In this document: positions 44,351 through 53,058 of the stretch, one piece after another
Layout of the letters: every line of letters starts with the position of its first letter
How positions within the stretch are numbered: position 1 is the first letter of the stretch
Source of the DNA: JBCBJX01 sp964342855
Lineage (GTDB): Bacteria; Pseudomonadota; Alphaproteobacteria; Caulobacterales; Parvularculaceae
Direction of reading: 5' to 3'
Length of the DNA stretch: 64,000 bases
Assembly: GCA_964342855.1 (NCBI GenBank)
Contig: CAYFIB010000010.1
Coordinates: 24,355 to 88,354 of the forward strand
The notes under the pieces: model-generated
Databases searched by the model: none
Told to the model about the DNA's origin: nothing
Seen by the model: the letters and a program-made list of their open reading frames with translations, nothing else
Position numbers and translations under genes: made by a program

Positions 44351-46183
44351 ATGCCGGAAGATGCCCTCAGGACCCCGCCCGTGACCGATCCGCACGCCGT
44401 CGCATTCCGCAAGACCGAGTTTCCGCCCGTCGATCTCGATATCGAGACGAGGGCGGACGGAACCATCGTGATGACGCCGAAAGCCCCGCTGGAGCTCGCC
44501 GCACGGTCCGTGCCGGAAGGGCTCGCCGCGCAGGCCGCGCGCGCGCCGGACCGAACGTATGTGGCGGAGCGTCCCGGCCCCGGCGAACCTGGCTGGCTGC
44601 GTCAGAGCTTCGCTGAAACCGCCGCCCGCGCCGCCGCCATCGCCCGGAAACTGCTGGCGATGAACCTTCCGGCCGGACGCGGCGTCATGATCATCTCCGG
44701 AAACTCCATCGCCCACGCCACCATGCGCTATGGCGCCATGGCCGCTGGCGCCCCGGTGACGCCCGTCAGCGCCAACTACGCCCTCCTTGGCGGCGACTAT
44801 GATCGCCTGCGCTATGTGGTGGATCTGGTGAACCCGGCGGTCATTTTTGCGGAGACCGGCGCCTACGCCGCCGCGGCCAGGGCGGTCGGCGGCGAGGCGG
44901 TCATCCTCACCCGCGAACCCGACGCCTTCGACGGCGCGGCGGAAAATTATGACGACTGGACGCACGGCGCCTCCGCGGAGGACTACGCCGCGCTCGCACG
45001 CGATATCGATGTCGAGGCGCCCGCAGCGTACATGTTGACCTCCGGCTCGACCGGTCGTCCGAAGGCCGTCGTACACACGCAATCCATGCTGGTCGCCAAT
45101 CTCTCGCAGGGCTGGTCCACGCTCGGGCGTGCGGCTGGCTGGGACGACGTGCTGCTGGAGTGGCTTCCCTGGAGCCATGTCTCCGGCGCCTTCTCCTCCA
45201 TGGCCGCGGCGATGTTCGGCGGCACGTTTTATATTGATGGCGGCAAGCCGGCGCCCGGCCTTTTCGATGAAACGATCCGGAATCTGAAGGAAATTCCGCT
45301 TCAGTATTTCACCAACGTTCCCATCGGCTACGCCATGCTGGCCGACGCGCTGGAGAAAGACGATGAGCTTCGCGAAACGTTCTTCCAGAAGCTTCGTCTG
45401 ATGCTCTATGGCGGCGCGGGCCTGCCGCAGCCGCTCTATGACCGCATTCAGAAACTCGCGGTCGAAACCGTCGGCGCCCGCATTTTCTTCACTACCGGGT
45501 ACGGATCGACGGAGAGCACCTCCGGCTGCATGTCGATCTATTTCGACACCGAAGAAGTCGGCATCGGCCTTCCGATGCCGGGATTGTCGGTGAAGCTCGT
45601 GCCCGATCGCGACCGCTATGAAGTGCGGCTTAAAGGCCCGATGATGACGCCCGGCTATCTCGACGCGCCGGAGGCGACCGTGAAAGCGTTCGACGAAGAC
45701 GGCTTCTACCGAACGGGCGATACGGCCGTCTTCAAAGATCCGGAAGACCCGAAAAAAGGCCTTGGCTTCGCCGGGCGTCTGGCGGAGGAATTCAAGCTCG
45801 CCTCCGGCACCTGGATCGCCGGCGGGGCGATTTACGCCGAGCTGCGTAAAATCCTCGAGCCGTTCGTCACCGACGTCGTCGTGTGCGGAGAAAACCAGCA
45901 GGAAATCGGCGTCCTCGCCTGGGCGAAGCCAGGCGTCGCGGACGACGCCGATGCATTCGCGCGCGCCGTCTCCAAACGGATCGACGCCCACAACGGCGCG
46001 AACCCGCAATCGAGCCGACGCATCGGACGCCTGCTGTTCCTCAGCGAACCGCCGAACCCGAACGCGCACGAGCTATCCGACAAGGGCTCCGTCAATCAGG
46101 CCCTCGTGCGCACGCGCCGGGCCGCCGATGTGGAGCGGCTCTACGCCGACACCCCGGGCCCTGACGTTCTGATTTTCACCTGA
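44351..46183 (+). CDS. Feruloyl-CoA synthetase-like AMP-dependent ligase
   Basis: About 610 residues. The start is uncertain: ATG 44351 gives MPEDALRTPPVTD; 44333 is also in frame but abuts the motif. Features match the feruloyl-CoA synthetase branch: MIISGNSIAHATMRYGAMA, P-loop LTSGSTGRPKAVVHTQSMLV, EWLPWSHVSGAFSSMAAAMF, TTGYGSTESTSG and the distinctive FAGRLAEEFKLASGTWI replacing the usual GR.KD motif. Known members convert hydroxycinnamic acids to CoA thioesters. It has a second conserved lysine region near the C-terminus (HELSDKGSVNQ). Its own motif copy suggests shared control with the rest of the island. Confidence 0.9.
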   Translation: MPEDALRTPPVTDPHAVAFRKTEFPPVDLDIETRADGTIVMTPKAPLELAARSVPEGLAAQAARAPDRTYVAERPGPGEPGWLRQSFAETAARAAAIARKLLAMNLPAGRGVMIISGNSIAHATMRYGAMAAGAPVTPVSANYALLGGDYDRLRYVVDLVNPAVIFAETGAYAAAARAVGGEAVILTREPDAFDGAAENYDDWTHGASAEDYAALARDIDVEAPAAYMLTSGSTGRPKAVVHTQSMLVANLSQGWSTLGRAAGWDDVLLEWLPWSHVSGAFSSMAAAMFGGTFYIDGGKPAPGLFDETIRNLKEIPLQYFTNVPIGYAMLADALEKDDELRETFFQKLRLMLYGGAGLPQPLYDRIQKLAVETVGARIFFTTGYGSTESTSGCMSIYFDTEEVGIGLPMPGLSVKLVPDRDRYEVRLKGPMMTPGYLDAPEATVKAFDEDGFYRTGDTAVFKDPEDPKKGLGFAGRLAEEFKLASGTWIAGGAIYAELRKILEPFVTDVVVCGENQQEIGVLAWAKPGVADDADAFARAVSKRIDAHNGANPQSSRRIGRLLFLSEPPNPNAHELSDKGSVNQALVRTRRAADVERLYADTPGPDVLIFT

Positions 46184-46222
46184 CGCGCCGACAACCGGTC
46201 GACCGACTTAACGGAGACGCCT

Positions 46223-47032
46223 GTGACTGATGTCCTGACCCTGCTCGCCTTAAACTTTGCGATCATCATGGGATGCATGATCGTCCTCTGGCTGATCAGC
46301 ATTCCGCTGAAAGACGTGAGCTATATCGACAGCTTCTGGGCCTTCGGCTTTGTCGTGCTCGCCGCCTCGACCTACTTTCTCACGGACGGATCGCCGGAGC
46401 GCAGCGCTCTCATTCTTTTCGTCACCGCCATCTGGGGGGTGCGCCTTGGAAGCTACATTTTCTGGCGTTGGCGGAAAGAAGGGCCGGACGGCCGCTATGT
46501 GGCTCTCCTCGGCAAAGCGAAAGGGAACGTCCATCTGCACAGCCTGCGGAAGGTGTTTCTTCTGCAGGGCGTCCTTCTCTGGCTCGTGTCGCTGCCCGTT
46601 CAGCTTGGCCAGCTCCCGGCGGCGCCCGCCGAGGTCGGCTTGCTCGCCTACGCGGGCGTCGCCCTCGCCGCCATCGGCTTCTTCTTCGAAAGCGTCGGCG
46701 ACTGGCAGATGGCGGCGTTCAAATCGAACCCAGAGAACCGCGGCAAGGTCATGGACAAGGGGCTGTGGCGCTATACGCGGCACCCGAACTATTTCGGCGA
46801 CGCGTGCGTCTGGTGGGGGCTTTATCTCATCGCCGCCGAGACCGCGGCGGGCGCGCTCAGCTTCATCGGCCCGGCGATCCTCACCTGGCTCCTCGTCCAA
46901 TGGAGCGGCGCAGCGCTGCTGGAGCGCCGCATGAAGCGCTCCAAACCGGAGTATGCGGACTATATCGCCCGCACGAGCGGTTTCATCCCGTGGCCGCCGA
47001 AAAAGGTGGTCGCCGCAGAAAGCGCGGTCTGA
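46223..47032 (+). CDS. DUF1295 membrane protein (steroid-reductase/ICMT-like fold)
   Basis: A 269-residue protein with about six to seven membrane helices, starting at GTG behind ACGGAG. C-terminal GLWRYTRHPNYFGDACVWWG is the signature shared by 3-oxo-5-alpha-steroid 4-dehydrogenase-like and isoprenylcysteine-methyltransferase-like families. DUF1295 proteins are inner-membrane enzymes of mostly unknown function, presumed NADPH reductases or methyltransferases. It follows the ligase by 39 nt and is probably co-transcribed, so it may reduce a ring or enone intermediate of the same pathway. Confidence 0.87.
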   Translation: MTDVLTLLALNFAIIMGCMIVLWLISIPLKDVSYIDSFWAFGFVVLAASTYFLTDGSPERSALILFVTAIWGVRLGSYIFWRWRKEGPDGRYVALLGKAKGNVHLHSLRKVFLLQGVLLWLVSLPVQLGQLPAAPAEVGLLAYAGVALAAIGFFFESVGDWQMAAFKSNPENRGKVMDKGLWRYTRHPNYFGDACVWWGLYLIAAETAAGALSFIGPAILTWLLVQWSGAALLERRMKRSKPEYADYIARTSGFIPWPPKKVVAAESAV

Positions 47033-47045
47033 GCCGCGCGGGCGG

Positions 47046-48638
47046 CTAGGTCACCTGAAGGAACCGCCGCACGGCTTTCAGAAAATCCCCGGAGGCGGGC
47101 TCGCGGCCGAGCAGCAGGTGATTGGCGCTGTCGAGCCCGACGAACTCCGCCTGCGGCATCTGCGCGGCGAGCTCTCGGCCGGTCTCGAACGGAATGCGCT
47201 GGTCGTTGCGGCTGTGAATGACAAGCGTCGGCGCCTGAACATCCTTCAGACGGTCGCGCACGTCGATTTTCGAGAACACGTCGAGAAACCGGACGGCGTT
47301 CTCTGGCGAAGTCGTCCGCCGCTGGAATTCATCGAACCAGGCGAGTTCCTCCGCTGTCGCGTCCGGCATGAAGGTCTGAGAGAAAAGATGCCGGTAGGAC
47401 GGGTTCGAACGGCCCCACCCGGAAGCCGTCAGGGTCATGATCGCTTCGCGTTCACGGATTTCGTCCGGGTCGCCCACATGACGCCAGCCGGCTGAATAGC
47501 CGCCGAACAGGATCAGCTGCGAGACCCGCTCCGGATACCGAACGGCGAACTCGATGCACACCGCCGCGCCCTGGCTAATGCCAAGAAGCGGAAACCGCTC
47601 CAACCCAGCGGCGTCGGCGACCAATTTGAGGTCGGAGACCCAGCTTTCAAAACTGATGTCGTCGACGTCCCAATCGGAGAGGCCGCAGCCGCGCTCGTCG
47701 TAGCGGATGAAGTTGAAGGACGTTCCGAGATCGCGGAAGAGCGGGCTCCAGATCGGCGCCTCCCAATCGAGCTCCAGATGCGACAGCCAGTTGGCGGCTT
47801 TCACGAGCGGCGGACTGTTCGGAGAGCCGACGCTCGCCCATGCAAGCGACGTATCATCCGCCGCTTGAACGAAGCGCACCGACTGACGCGGCGTCGGCGC
47901 GGCGTCCGACACGTTGGCGACTGCTGTCTTGAAAGATTTTCCAGCAAACGGATCATCGGACCAAACCGGCGCGTCCCGCCCCGCTTCGCGAAACGATTCC
48001 GTCAACTCCTCGACAAGCGCGTCGGCCTCATGAGCTCTACCGCTCCGCCGCCGGCAGGCGACGGTGAAACGCGCCGCCAGCGGGTCGAAAGGCGCGTCCG
48101 CGAGCCAGCGTTCCGACCATTGATCGGCCGCCTCCGGCTCCGCCTCGTTCAGCAACGCGAGGCGCCGCGCCAGTCGCGCTCGAAACCGCTGGGCTTCAGC
48201 GCGCTGGCGCTCCAGCCATGCGGTGTAAGCCGGTTGGTTCGACAGTTCACAGTCTGCGAGCAACAACTCGTTCGCTTGGCGCCACGCCGTCGCAAGCGCA
48301 TCGCGCGACGCTTCTTCGGTGTTCGCAGTCAGCCGCACGTCCAGGAAATCGACGTTCACCGTCTCCAGCGACAAGCGCACCCGCTCGCGATCGGCCTCCA
48401 ACCGTTCGACGCCGCCGACATTTACAATCGGACGCAATTTACTCAGCGACCAGCGCAACGCGCCGCGCGGATCATCCGGCACTTCCCAGAAAAGCTCGCA
48501 CAGTCGATCGCGCCTCTGCGGCGCGCCTGAAATCGCCAGGTAGGCGAGCAACGCCCGCGTTTTGCGCGATTGCGGCAGGGCGGTTCGCTCGCCGCCTTGA
48601 GCCACTTCCAAAGATCCGAACGCCCTGATCGACAACAT
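47046..48638 (-). CDS. SARP-like winged helix + BTAD + alpha/beta hydrolase fusion
   Basis: A 530-residue fusion. Residues 1 to about 95 resemble the OmpR/SARP-type winged helix (MLSIRAFGSLEVAQGGE, RKTRALLAYLAISG, LCELFWEVPDDPRGALRWS). Residues 95-240 form a helical BTAD-like region (TEEASRDALATAWRQANELL). The rest is an alpha/beta hydrolase with Ser in LGISQGAAVC, Asp in HSRNDQRIPF and His in DSANHLLLG. The usual order in SARP regulators is DNA-binding, BTAD and then ATPase/TPR; a hydrolase output is rare. It may be a regulator that senses a ligand in the hydrolase pocket. It converges on the DUF1295 gene. Confidence 0.88.
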   Translation of the reverse strand: MLSIRAFGSLEVAQGGERTALPQSRKTRALLAYLAISGAPQRRDRLCELFWEVPDDPRGALRWSLSKLRPIVNVGGVERLEADRERVRLSLETVNVDFLDVRLTANTEEASRDALATAWRQANELLLADCELSNQPAYTAWLERQRAEAQRFRARLARRLALLNEAEPEAADQWSERWLADAPFDPLAARFTVACRRRSGRAHEADALVEELTESFREAGRDAPVWSDDPFAGKSFKTAVANVSDAAPTPRQSVRFVQAADDTSLAWASVGSPNSPPLVKAANWLSHLELDWEAPIWSPLFRDLGTSFNFIRYDERGCGLSDWDVDDISFESWVSDLKLVADAAGLERFPLLGISQGAAVCIEFAVRYPERVSQLILFGGYSAGWRHVGDPDEIREREAIMTLTASGWGRSNPSYRHLFSQTFMPDATAEELAWFDEFQRRTTSPENAVRFLDVFSKIDVRDRLKDVQAPTLVIHSRNDQRIPFETGRELAAQMPQAEFVGLDSANHLLLGREPASGDFLKAVRRFLQVT

Positions 48639-48944
48639 GGTGACGATCGATGCTCCTCAAACGCCTGATTCCAACTCGCGCCAGCCTGCCAGCGCTCGGA
48701 TCGGAGACAATTGAGACAGGTGACGCCGCGTGCTCAACGTAACGAGTACTGCGGCGGAAGTCGAAAACGTCGTTTCGAGCTCGGTCAGTCGCCAGCCTCC
48801 GTTCCAGTTGTGGGTCGTTTAAACAGGGCCGACGGTTCAATCGATGATTCGACGGGCGTGACGCGCGCTCAATCGGCGCATCGCAGCGTTTCCTCACTCA
48901 GGAAGCCCGCCATGGCGAGAACGGAGGGACTGGCGGTCGCGCGC
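48639..48944. other. Intergenic region between hmuV and the SARP-hydrolase gene
   Basis: 306 bp with no supported gene. It should hold the promoter of the SARP-hydrolase fusion at its left edge and the 3' end of the heme operon at its right edge. A short TTCCT/AGGAA hairpin at about 48892-48909 lacks a T-tract. I see no other convincing feature. Confidence 0.5.
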
Positions 48945-49709
48945 TCATCCCTCCTGGCCTTCGATCAGATATGGCGCATCCAACTCGAACACGGACTGGA
49001 TTGCGGTTGGGGTCAGTACATTCTCGCTGACGCCCGCCCCGGCGACACGACCGGACTTGAAAAGAACGACGTCATCCGCATGCGCACGAACCAGGTGCAG
49101 ATCATGCAGCACGGCTGCGACGCCCCATCCGCCTGCGGCGAGCTCCCTCAGGAGGAGCATCAGCGAAATCTGATGCTTCAGATCAAGCGCCGAGGTCGGC
49201 TCGTCAAGCAGCAACCAGCGATCCGCGTCGTCCGTCGGCCGGTCCCATATTTGCGCCAGCGCCCGCGCGATATGAACTCTTTGGCGTTCGCCGCCTGAGA
49301 GCGTCATGTAGTTGCGTTCAGCGAGGTCCAGAAGGTCGACGCGCTCCAGCACTGCTGCGAGCACGGACTGGTCGTGCTCAGGCGTCGATATCCCATGATG
49401 CGGCGTACGCCCCATGGCGACGACCTCGTGAACCTCGAACGGAAACGACAGAAGGGGCGACTGCGAAACGACGGCGCGGCGGCGCGCGAGCCGGTCTCCA
49501 CGGATTGAACGCAGCGCGACGCCGTCCAGCTCCGCGCTCCCTGCATCCGGCTTCAGCGAACCGGCCATGACCGACAGCGCCGTCGTCTTGCCCGCGCCGT
49601 TGGGGCCGCAGAGCGCGGCGAAGCGGCCGGGCTTCAGCTCGACATCGGCGTTGTCGAGAATGGCCCGCCCGCCACGCAGGACGGAGGCGGACTTCAGCGC
49701 AAGGGTCAT
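48945..49709 (-). CDS. hmuV: Heme ABC transporter ATP-binding protein
   Basis: About 254 residues from MTLALKSASVLRGG; the open frame extends further upstream but is a frame-shadow of the permease. ABC motifs: Walker A GPNGAGKTT, Q-loop VVSQSPLLSFPF, signature LSGGERQRVHIARALAQ, Walker B WLLLDEPTSALD and H-switch VLHDLHL. It powers heme import with the HmuU permease, whose stop codon overlaps its ATG by 4 nt. The ligand is inferred from the binding-protein type. Confidence 0.92.
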   Translation of the reverse strand: MTLALKSASVLRGGRAILDNADVELKPGRFAALCGPNGAGKTTALSVMAGSLKPDAGSAELDGVALRSIRGDRLARRRAVVSQSPLLSFPFEVHEVVAMGRTPHHGISTPEHDQSVLAAVLERVDLLDLAERNYMTLSGGERQRVHIARALAQIWDRPTDDADRWLLLDEPTSALDLKHQISLMLLLRELAAGGWGVAAVLHDLHLVRAHADDVVLFKSGRVAGAGVSENVLTPTAIQSVFELDAPYLIEGQEG

Positions 49710-50815
49710 GAGAGCCCTCCGCGACGTTTGTCCTTCAACAGCAGCCAGAAGAAGAACGGCGCGCCGAGCGCGGCGGTGACCACGCCCAGCGGCAACTCCG
49801 CCGGGGCGACGGCGAGACGGGCGATCAGATCTGAGAAGAGCACCAGCGCGCCGCCAAGAAGCGCCGACCCCGGAAGAACATACCGATGATCGGGCCCGGT
49901 GATCAGGCGAACGAGATGCGGCGTCACCAGCCCGACGAAACTGACGACGCCGCACACGGCCGTCGCCGACCCGACGCCGAGCGCGGTGAGAAACGCGGCG
50001 CGCCTTTTGGCGCCTTCGACATCGACGCCGAGCGACGCGGCGTCCCCTTCCCCGAGCAGCAGAGCGTTCATGGAGCGCTGAAGGGTCATCAACCCGGCCG
50101 TCGCCGCGAGCATGAGCCCGACCGCCGGAGTCACCCGCTCCCATGTCGCTCCGCCCAGGCTGCCGAGCGTCCAGAACGTCAGATCCCGGAGCTGTTGATC
50201 GTCCGCGAGGAATGTGAGGTATCCGATGCCGGAGTAGGCCAGCGCGTTCGCCGCGACGCCGGCGAGCAGCATGGTCGCGACGATGACGCGCCCGTCGAAA
50301 CTGGAAATGCGGTAGATCGCGAACACCGTCGCCAGCGCCCCGGCGAACGCCGCGATCGGAAGGGCGAAGGCTCCGAGCGCCGCGATGGCCGGCGCCAGCG
50401 CCCCGCCGCCGAGCACGATGACCGCGACGGCCGCGAACGCGCCGCCAGCCGAAACGCCCACCAGTCCGGGGTCCGCCAGCGGGTTTCGAAAGAACCCCTG
50501 CATGGCGGCGCCGGAAGCGCCGAGCGCCGCGCCCGCACAGAACGCGAGCAACGCTCGCGGCGCGCGGATGCTCTCAATGACGCCGATCTTGACGGCCGAC
50601 ACATCGGCGCTGACCGATGGAAAGATCTTTCCGACGATGACGGACAGAAACTCCGTCAGGCTTATATCAAGAGGTCCCAGCACGACGCCGGCGAGAAAGC
50701 CGATGGCGGAGAGGGTCGCGCTTGCCGCCAGGAACATCCGACCGCGTCGCGCCCGTGCGGCGCCAAGCCCCGCCTTCACTGAGGAAGGCGCGCTCGCGCC
50801 TCTTTTCAGGCTCAT
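49706..50815 (-). CDS. hmuU: Heme ABC transporter permease (FecCD family)
   Basis: A 369-residue inner-membrane protein with about nine to ten helices. FecCD landmarks are RAPRALLAFCAGAALGASGA, MQGFFRNPLADPGLVGVSAG, TFWTLGSLGGATWERV and GLVTPHLVRLITGPDHR. It forms the channel for heme delivered by HmuT. It lies 2 nt after the hmuT stop and overlaps hmuV, giving one operon hmuTUV. No outer-membrane heme receptor is adjacent; one may lie elsewhere. Confidence 0.92.
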   Translation of the reverse strand: MSLKRGASAPSSVKAGLGAARARRGRMFLAASATLSAIGFLAGVVLGPLDISLTEFLSVIVGKIFPSVSADVSAVKIGVIESIRAPRALLAFCAGAALGASGAAMQGFFRNPLADPGLVGVSAGGAFAAVAVIVLGGGALAPAIAALGAFALPIAAFAGALATVFAIYRISSFDGRVIVATMLLAGVAANALAYSGIGYLTFLADDQQLRDLTFWTLGSLGGATWERVTPAVGLMLAATAGLMTLQRSMNALLLGEGDAASLGVDVEGAKRRAAFLTALGVGSATAVCGVVSFVGLVTPHLVRLITGPDHRYVLPGSALLGGALVLFSDLIARLAVAPAELPLGVVTAALGAPFFFWLLLKDKRRGGLS

Positions 50816-50817
50816 CG

Positions 50818-51669
50818 TCAGTCCGTGAGCGCGGCGCTGACGTCACGCGCAAGCTCCAGCACCGCGCGCGGCGTACGCGGGCCGAACTGCATGACGGTGA
50901 CCTTATCGACAATCAGAATACGGTTATTCTTGGCCGCATCCGTCAACCGAAGCGCCGGGTGCGCGCGAACGGCTTCAATGCCGCCCAGCCGGGCCGCGTG
51001 GTGGTTCATGACGAAGATCACGTCCGGGTTCGCCGCAACGGCGGCCTCAAGCGAAAGATTTTTGTATCCGGTCTGACTGTCGAACGCGTTCCTGGCGCCA
51101 AGCATCTCGATGACGCCGTGGGCGGCCGTTTCCGTACCCGCCGCTCGCGGGGCGCCATCTGAGAGCGCGGCGAAAAACAGGACCGTCGGTTCGCTCTTGT
51201 ACCGTGCGATCTCCGAGCGCGCCTCTGCCCAGTCCGCCTCAATCTCGTTCATGAGCGCAGCGCCTGCCTTCTCACGCTCGAGAATGCCGGAAACGGTCGC
51301 GACTTTACGCAGGATCGCATCGACCGTGTACTCCTCTTCCATCTCGACAAGACGCACGCCGGACGCTCGGAGCTGATCCATGACCGCCGGCGGCCCCGCC
51401 GCGCCGCTGATAAGAATGAGGTCGGGCTCGGCGGACAGGACGCCCTCCGCGGACAGACGGCGGACGTAGCCGACCTTCGGCGCATCCAGCGCGGCTTGCG
51501 GGTGCACGCTGTCATCATCGGTTGCGACGACTTTTTCACCTTCGCCGATCGCGAAGAGGATCTCCGTCACATCGCCGCCAATGGAGACGATCCGTTCCTG
51601 TGCGACCGCCGAAGACACGAAGAGCGCAAGAACGCTCGCGATCAGTACGGCAAACTGGGAATTCTTCAT
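50818..51669 (-). CDS. hmuT: Periplasmic heme-binding protein
   Basis: A 283-residue exported protein with signal peptide (FAVLIASVLALFVSSAVAQ) and a type III periplasmic-binding-protein fold: RIVSIGGDVTEILFAIGEGE, DDDSVHPQAALDAPKVGYVR, LSAEGVLSAEPDLILIS and KNNRILIVDKVTVMQFGPRT. The start and LSAEG/PDL pattern fit HmuT heme binders rather than vitamin B12 or siderophore ones. It is first in the operon, with a Fur-like box upstream, so expression should rise under iron limitation. Confidence 0.9.
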   Translation of the reverse strand: MKNSQFAVLIASVLALFVSSAVAQERIVSIGGDVTEILFAIGEGEKVVATDDDSVHPQAALDAPKVGYVRRLSAEGVLSAEPDLILISGAAGPPAVMDQLRASGVRLVEMEEEYTVDAILRKVATVSGILEREKAGAALMNEIEADWAEARSEIARYKSEPTVLFFAALSDGAPRAAGTETAAHGVIEMLGARNAFDSQTGYKNLSLEAAVAANPDVIFVMNHHAARLGGIEAVRAHPALRLTDAAKNNRILIVDKVTVMQFGPRTPRAVLELARDVSAALTD

Positions 51670-51706
51670 CTCGATCTCACTCTGCTCGACGCGCCGTCGG
51701 GCTTAA

Positions 51707-51730
51707 TGCAAATGCGAGTGATTTTCAATT
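51707..51730 (-). promoter_or_regulatory. Fur-like iron box upstream of hmuT
   Basis: The AT-rich imperfect repeat TGCAAATGCGAGTGATTTTC, continuing AATT, resembles proteobacterial Fur sites and lies 37 nt upstream of hmuT. The match is by eye to a degenerate consensus. Confidence 0.45.
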
Positions 51731-51837
51731 CTTTCCGCTCCACGCGCCTCGCCCGTCCAGAGCCGAAGACGGGGCCGCTGCTGGTCAACGCGCACGCGAG
51801 ACCGGCGCCGAAATGACCGAGGACGAAGAACCGCTGC

Positions 51838-53058
51838 CTATTTCACCAACAGGCTTTTCAGATCGAACTCAGCGTTCGCGATCGCCTCCGGAGAAGAAAT
51901 CTCCGTACCGATCAATCGCTTCGACGCCGCGAACGCGGCGGGATCGTTGATCGCGTCGACCGCCAGCAAACGTCGGCCCGCGAAATACCAGATCGAAAAC
52001 CGGCCTGAACCCGGATCGCCGCGCTGGACACGCTCGTCGTGCCCTTCGCTCAGTCCGGCGGTCTGCAGTTTTACATCGTATTGATCCGACCAGAACCAGG
52101 GCGTCGCGTCATAGACCGCGTCGCCGCCGGCCATGTTCGTCGCCGCCACTTTCGCCTGTTCGATGGCGTTTGGTACGGATTCAAGCCGCATGCGCCTGTT
52201 ATAGAGCGGTGACGGAAAATTCGTGCAGTCGCCGGCGGCCCAGATGGCCTCATCGCTGGTGCGCGCCCGCTCATCGACGATGACGCCGCCATCGACTTCC
52301 AGCCCCGCGGAAGCGGCCAGCTCAACGGCCGGGACGGCGCCGATGCCGATGAGAACCGACGCGCAGTCAATCACTTCCCCACTGACGAGCTCCGCGCCGA
52401 CCACGGCGCCCTCGCGTCCCAGAAAGCCCTTCAGCGTGGCGCCAAGACGCAGATCGACGCCCGATTCACGGTGGCGCGCTTCAAAGAAGTCTGAAACGGG
52501 CGGCGACGCGACCCGGGCGAGCACCCGGTCGGCCATTTCCAGAACCGTCACCTCACGCCCCGCAGCGCGGGCGACGGCGGCGACCTCGAGTCCGATATAG
52601 CCCGCGCCGACGATCAGCACGCGCCCCGTCGAGCTGAGAATGCCGCGCAGCGCGTCGGAATCCGCAAGAGACCTCAAATAAAAGATGTTCTGAAGATCGG
52701 CCCCCGGGGCGATCAGTCGGCGCGGCGGCGCGCCGGTCGCGAGGAGAAGCCGGTCGTACGGTTCCTCGACGCCGCTTTCGAGGACAAGCTTCCGGCCGCC
52801 TCGGTCAATGAGCCGAACGCGTTCGCCAAGGCGCAGATCAACGTCGTGCTGCTCGAAATAGGTAAGCGGCTTCAGGAAAAGCCGTTCCCGCTCAAGCTCG
52901 CCTTTCAGATACGCCTTGGAAAGCGGCGGGCGCTGGTACGGCGGCGTCGGCTCATCGCCGAAAAGCGTCACCGCGCCCACGAATTTCGCCTGACGTAGAG
53001 AAACCGCCGCCTGCAGCCCCGCCTGTCCCGCTCCGATGATCGCGATACGTTCGGTCAT
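51838..53058 (-). CDS. FAD-dependent ferredoxin/rubredoxin reductase-type oxidoreductase
   Basis: About 406 residues; ATG 53058 has CGGAG just upstream, an ATG at 53073 is less likely. Two Rossmann motifs: IAIIGAGQAGLQAAVSLRQA for FAD and VLIVGAGYIGLEVAAVARAA for NAD(P)H. PPYQRPPLSKAYLKG and IWAAGDCTNFPSP are typical of ferredoxin reductases that feed cytochrome P450s or ring-hydroxylating oxygenases. No ferredoxin or P450 lies next to it here, so its electron acceptor is unknown. Confidence 0.9.
   Translation of the reverse strand: MTERIAIIGAGQAGLQAAVSLRQAKFVGAVTLFGDEPTPPYQRPPLSKAYLKGELERERLFLKPLTYFEQHDVDLRLGERVRLIDRGGRKLVLESGVEEPYDRLLLATGAPPRRLIAPGADLQNIFYLRSLADSDALRGILSSTGRVLIVGAGYIGLEVAAVARAAGREVTVLEMADRVLARVASPPVSDFFEARHRESGVDLRLGATLKGFLGREGAVVGAELVSGEVIDCASVLIGIGAVPAVELAASAGLEVDGGVIVDERARTSDEAIWAAGDCTNFPSPLYNRRMRLESVPNAIEQAKVAATNMAGGDAVYDATPWFWSDQYDVKLQTAGLSEGHDERVQRGDPGSGRFSIWYFAGRRLLAVDAINDPAAFAASKRLIGTEISSPEAIANAEFDLKSLLVK

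Noticed and set aside
51707..51730. Possible ninth copy of the island motif (contains TGCAAATGCGAGTGAT)
   Set aside because: It lacks the GGTAT half at the 6-nt spacing and fits a Fur-like box before a heme operon better.
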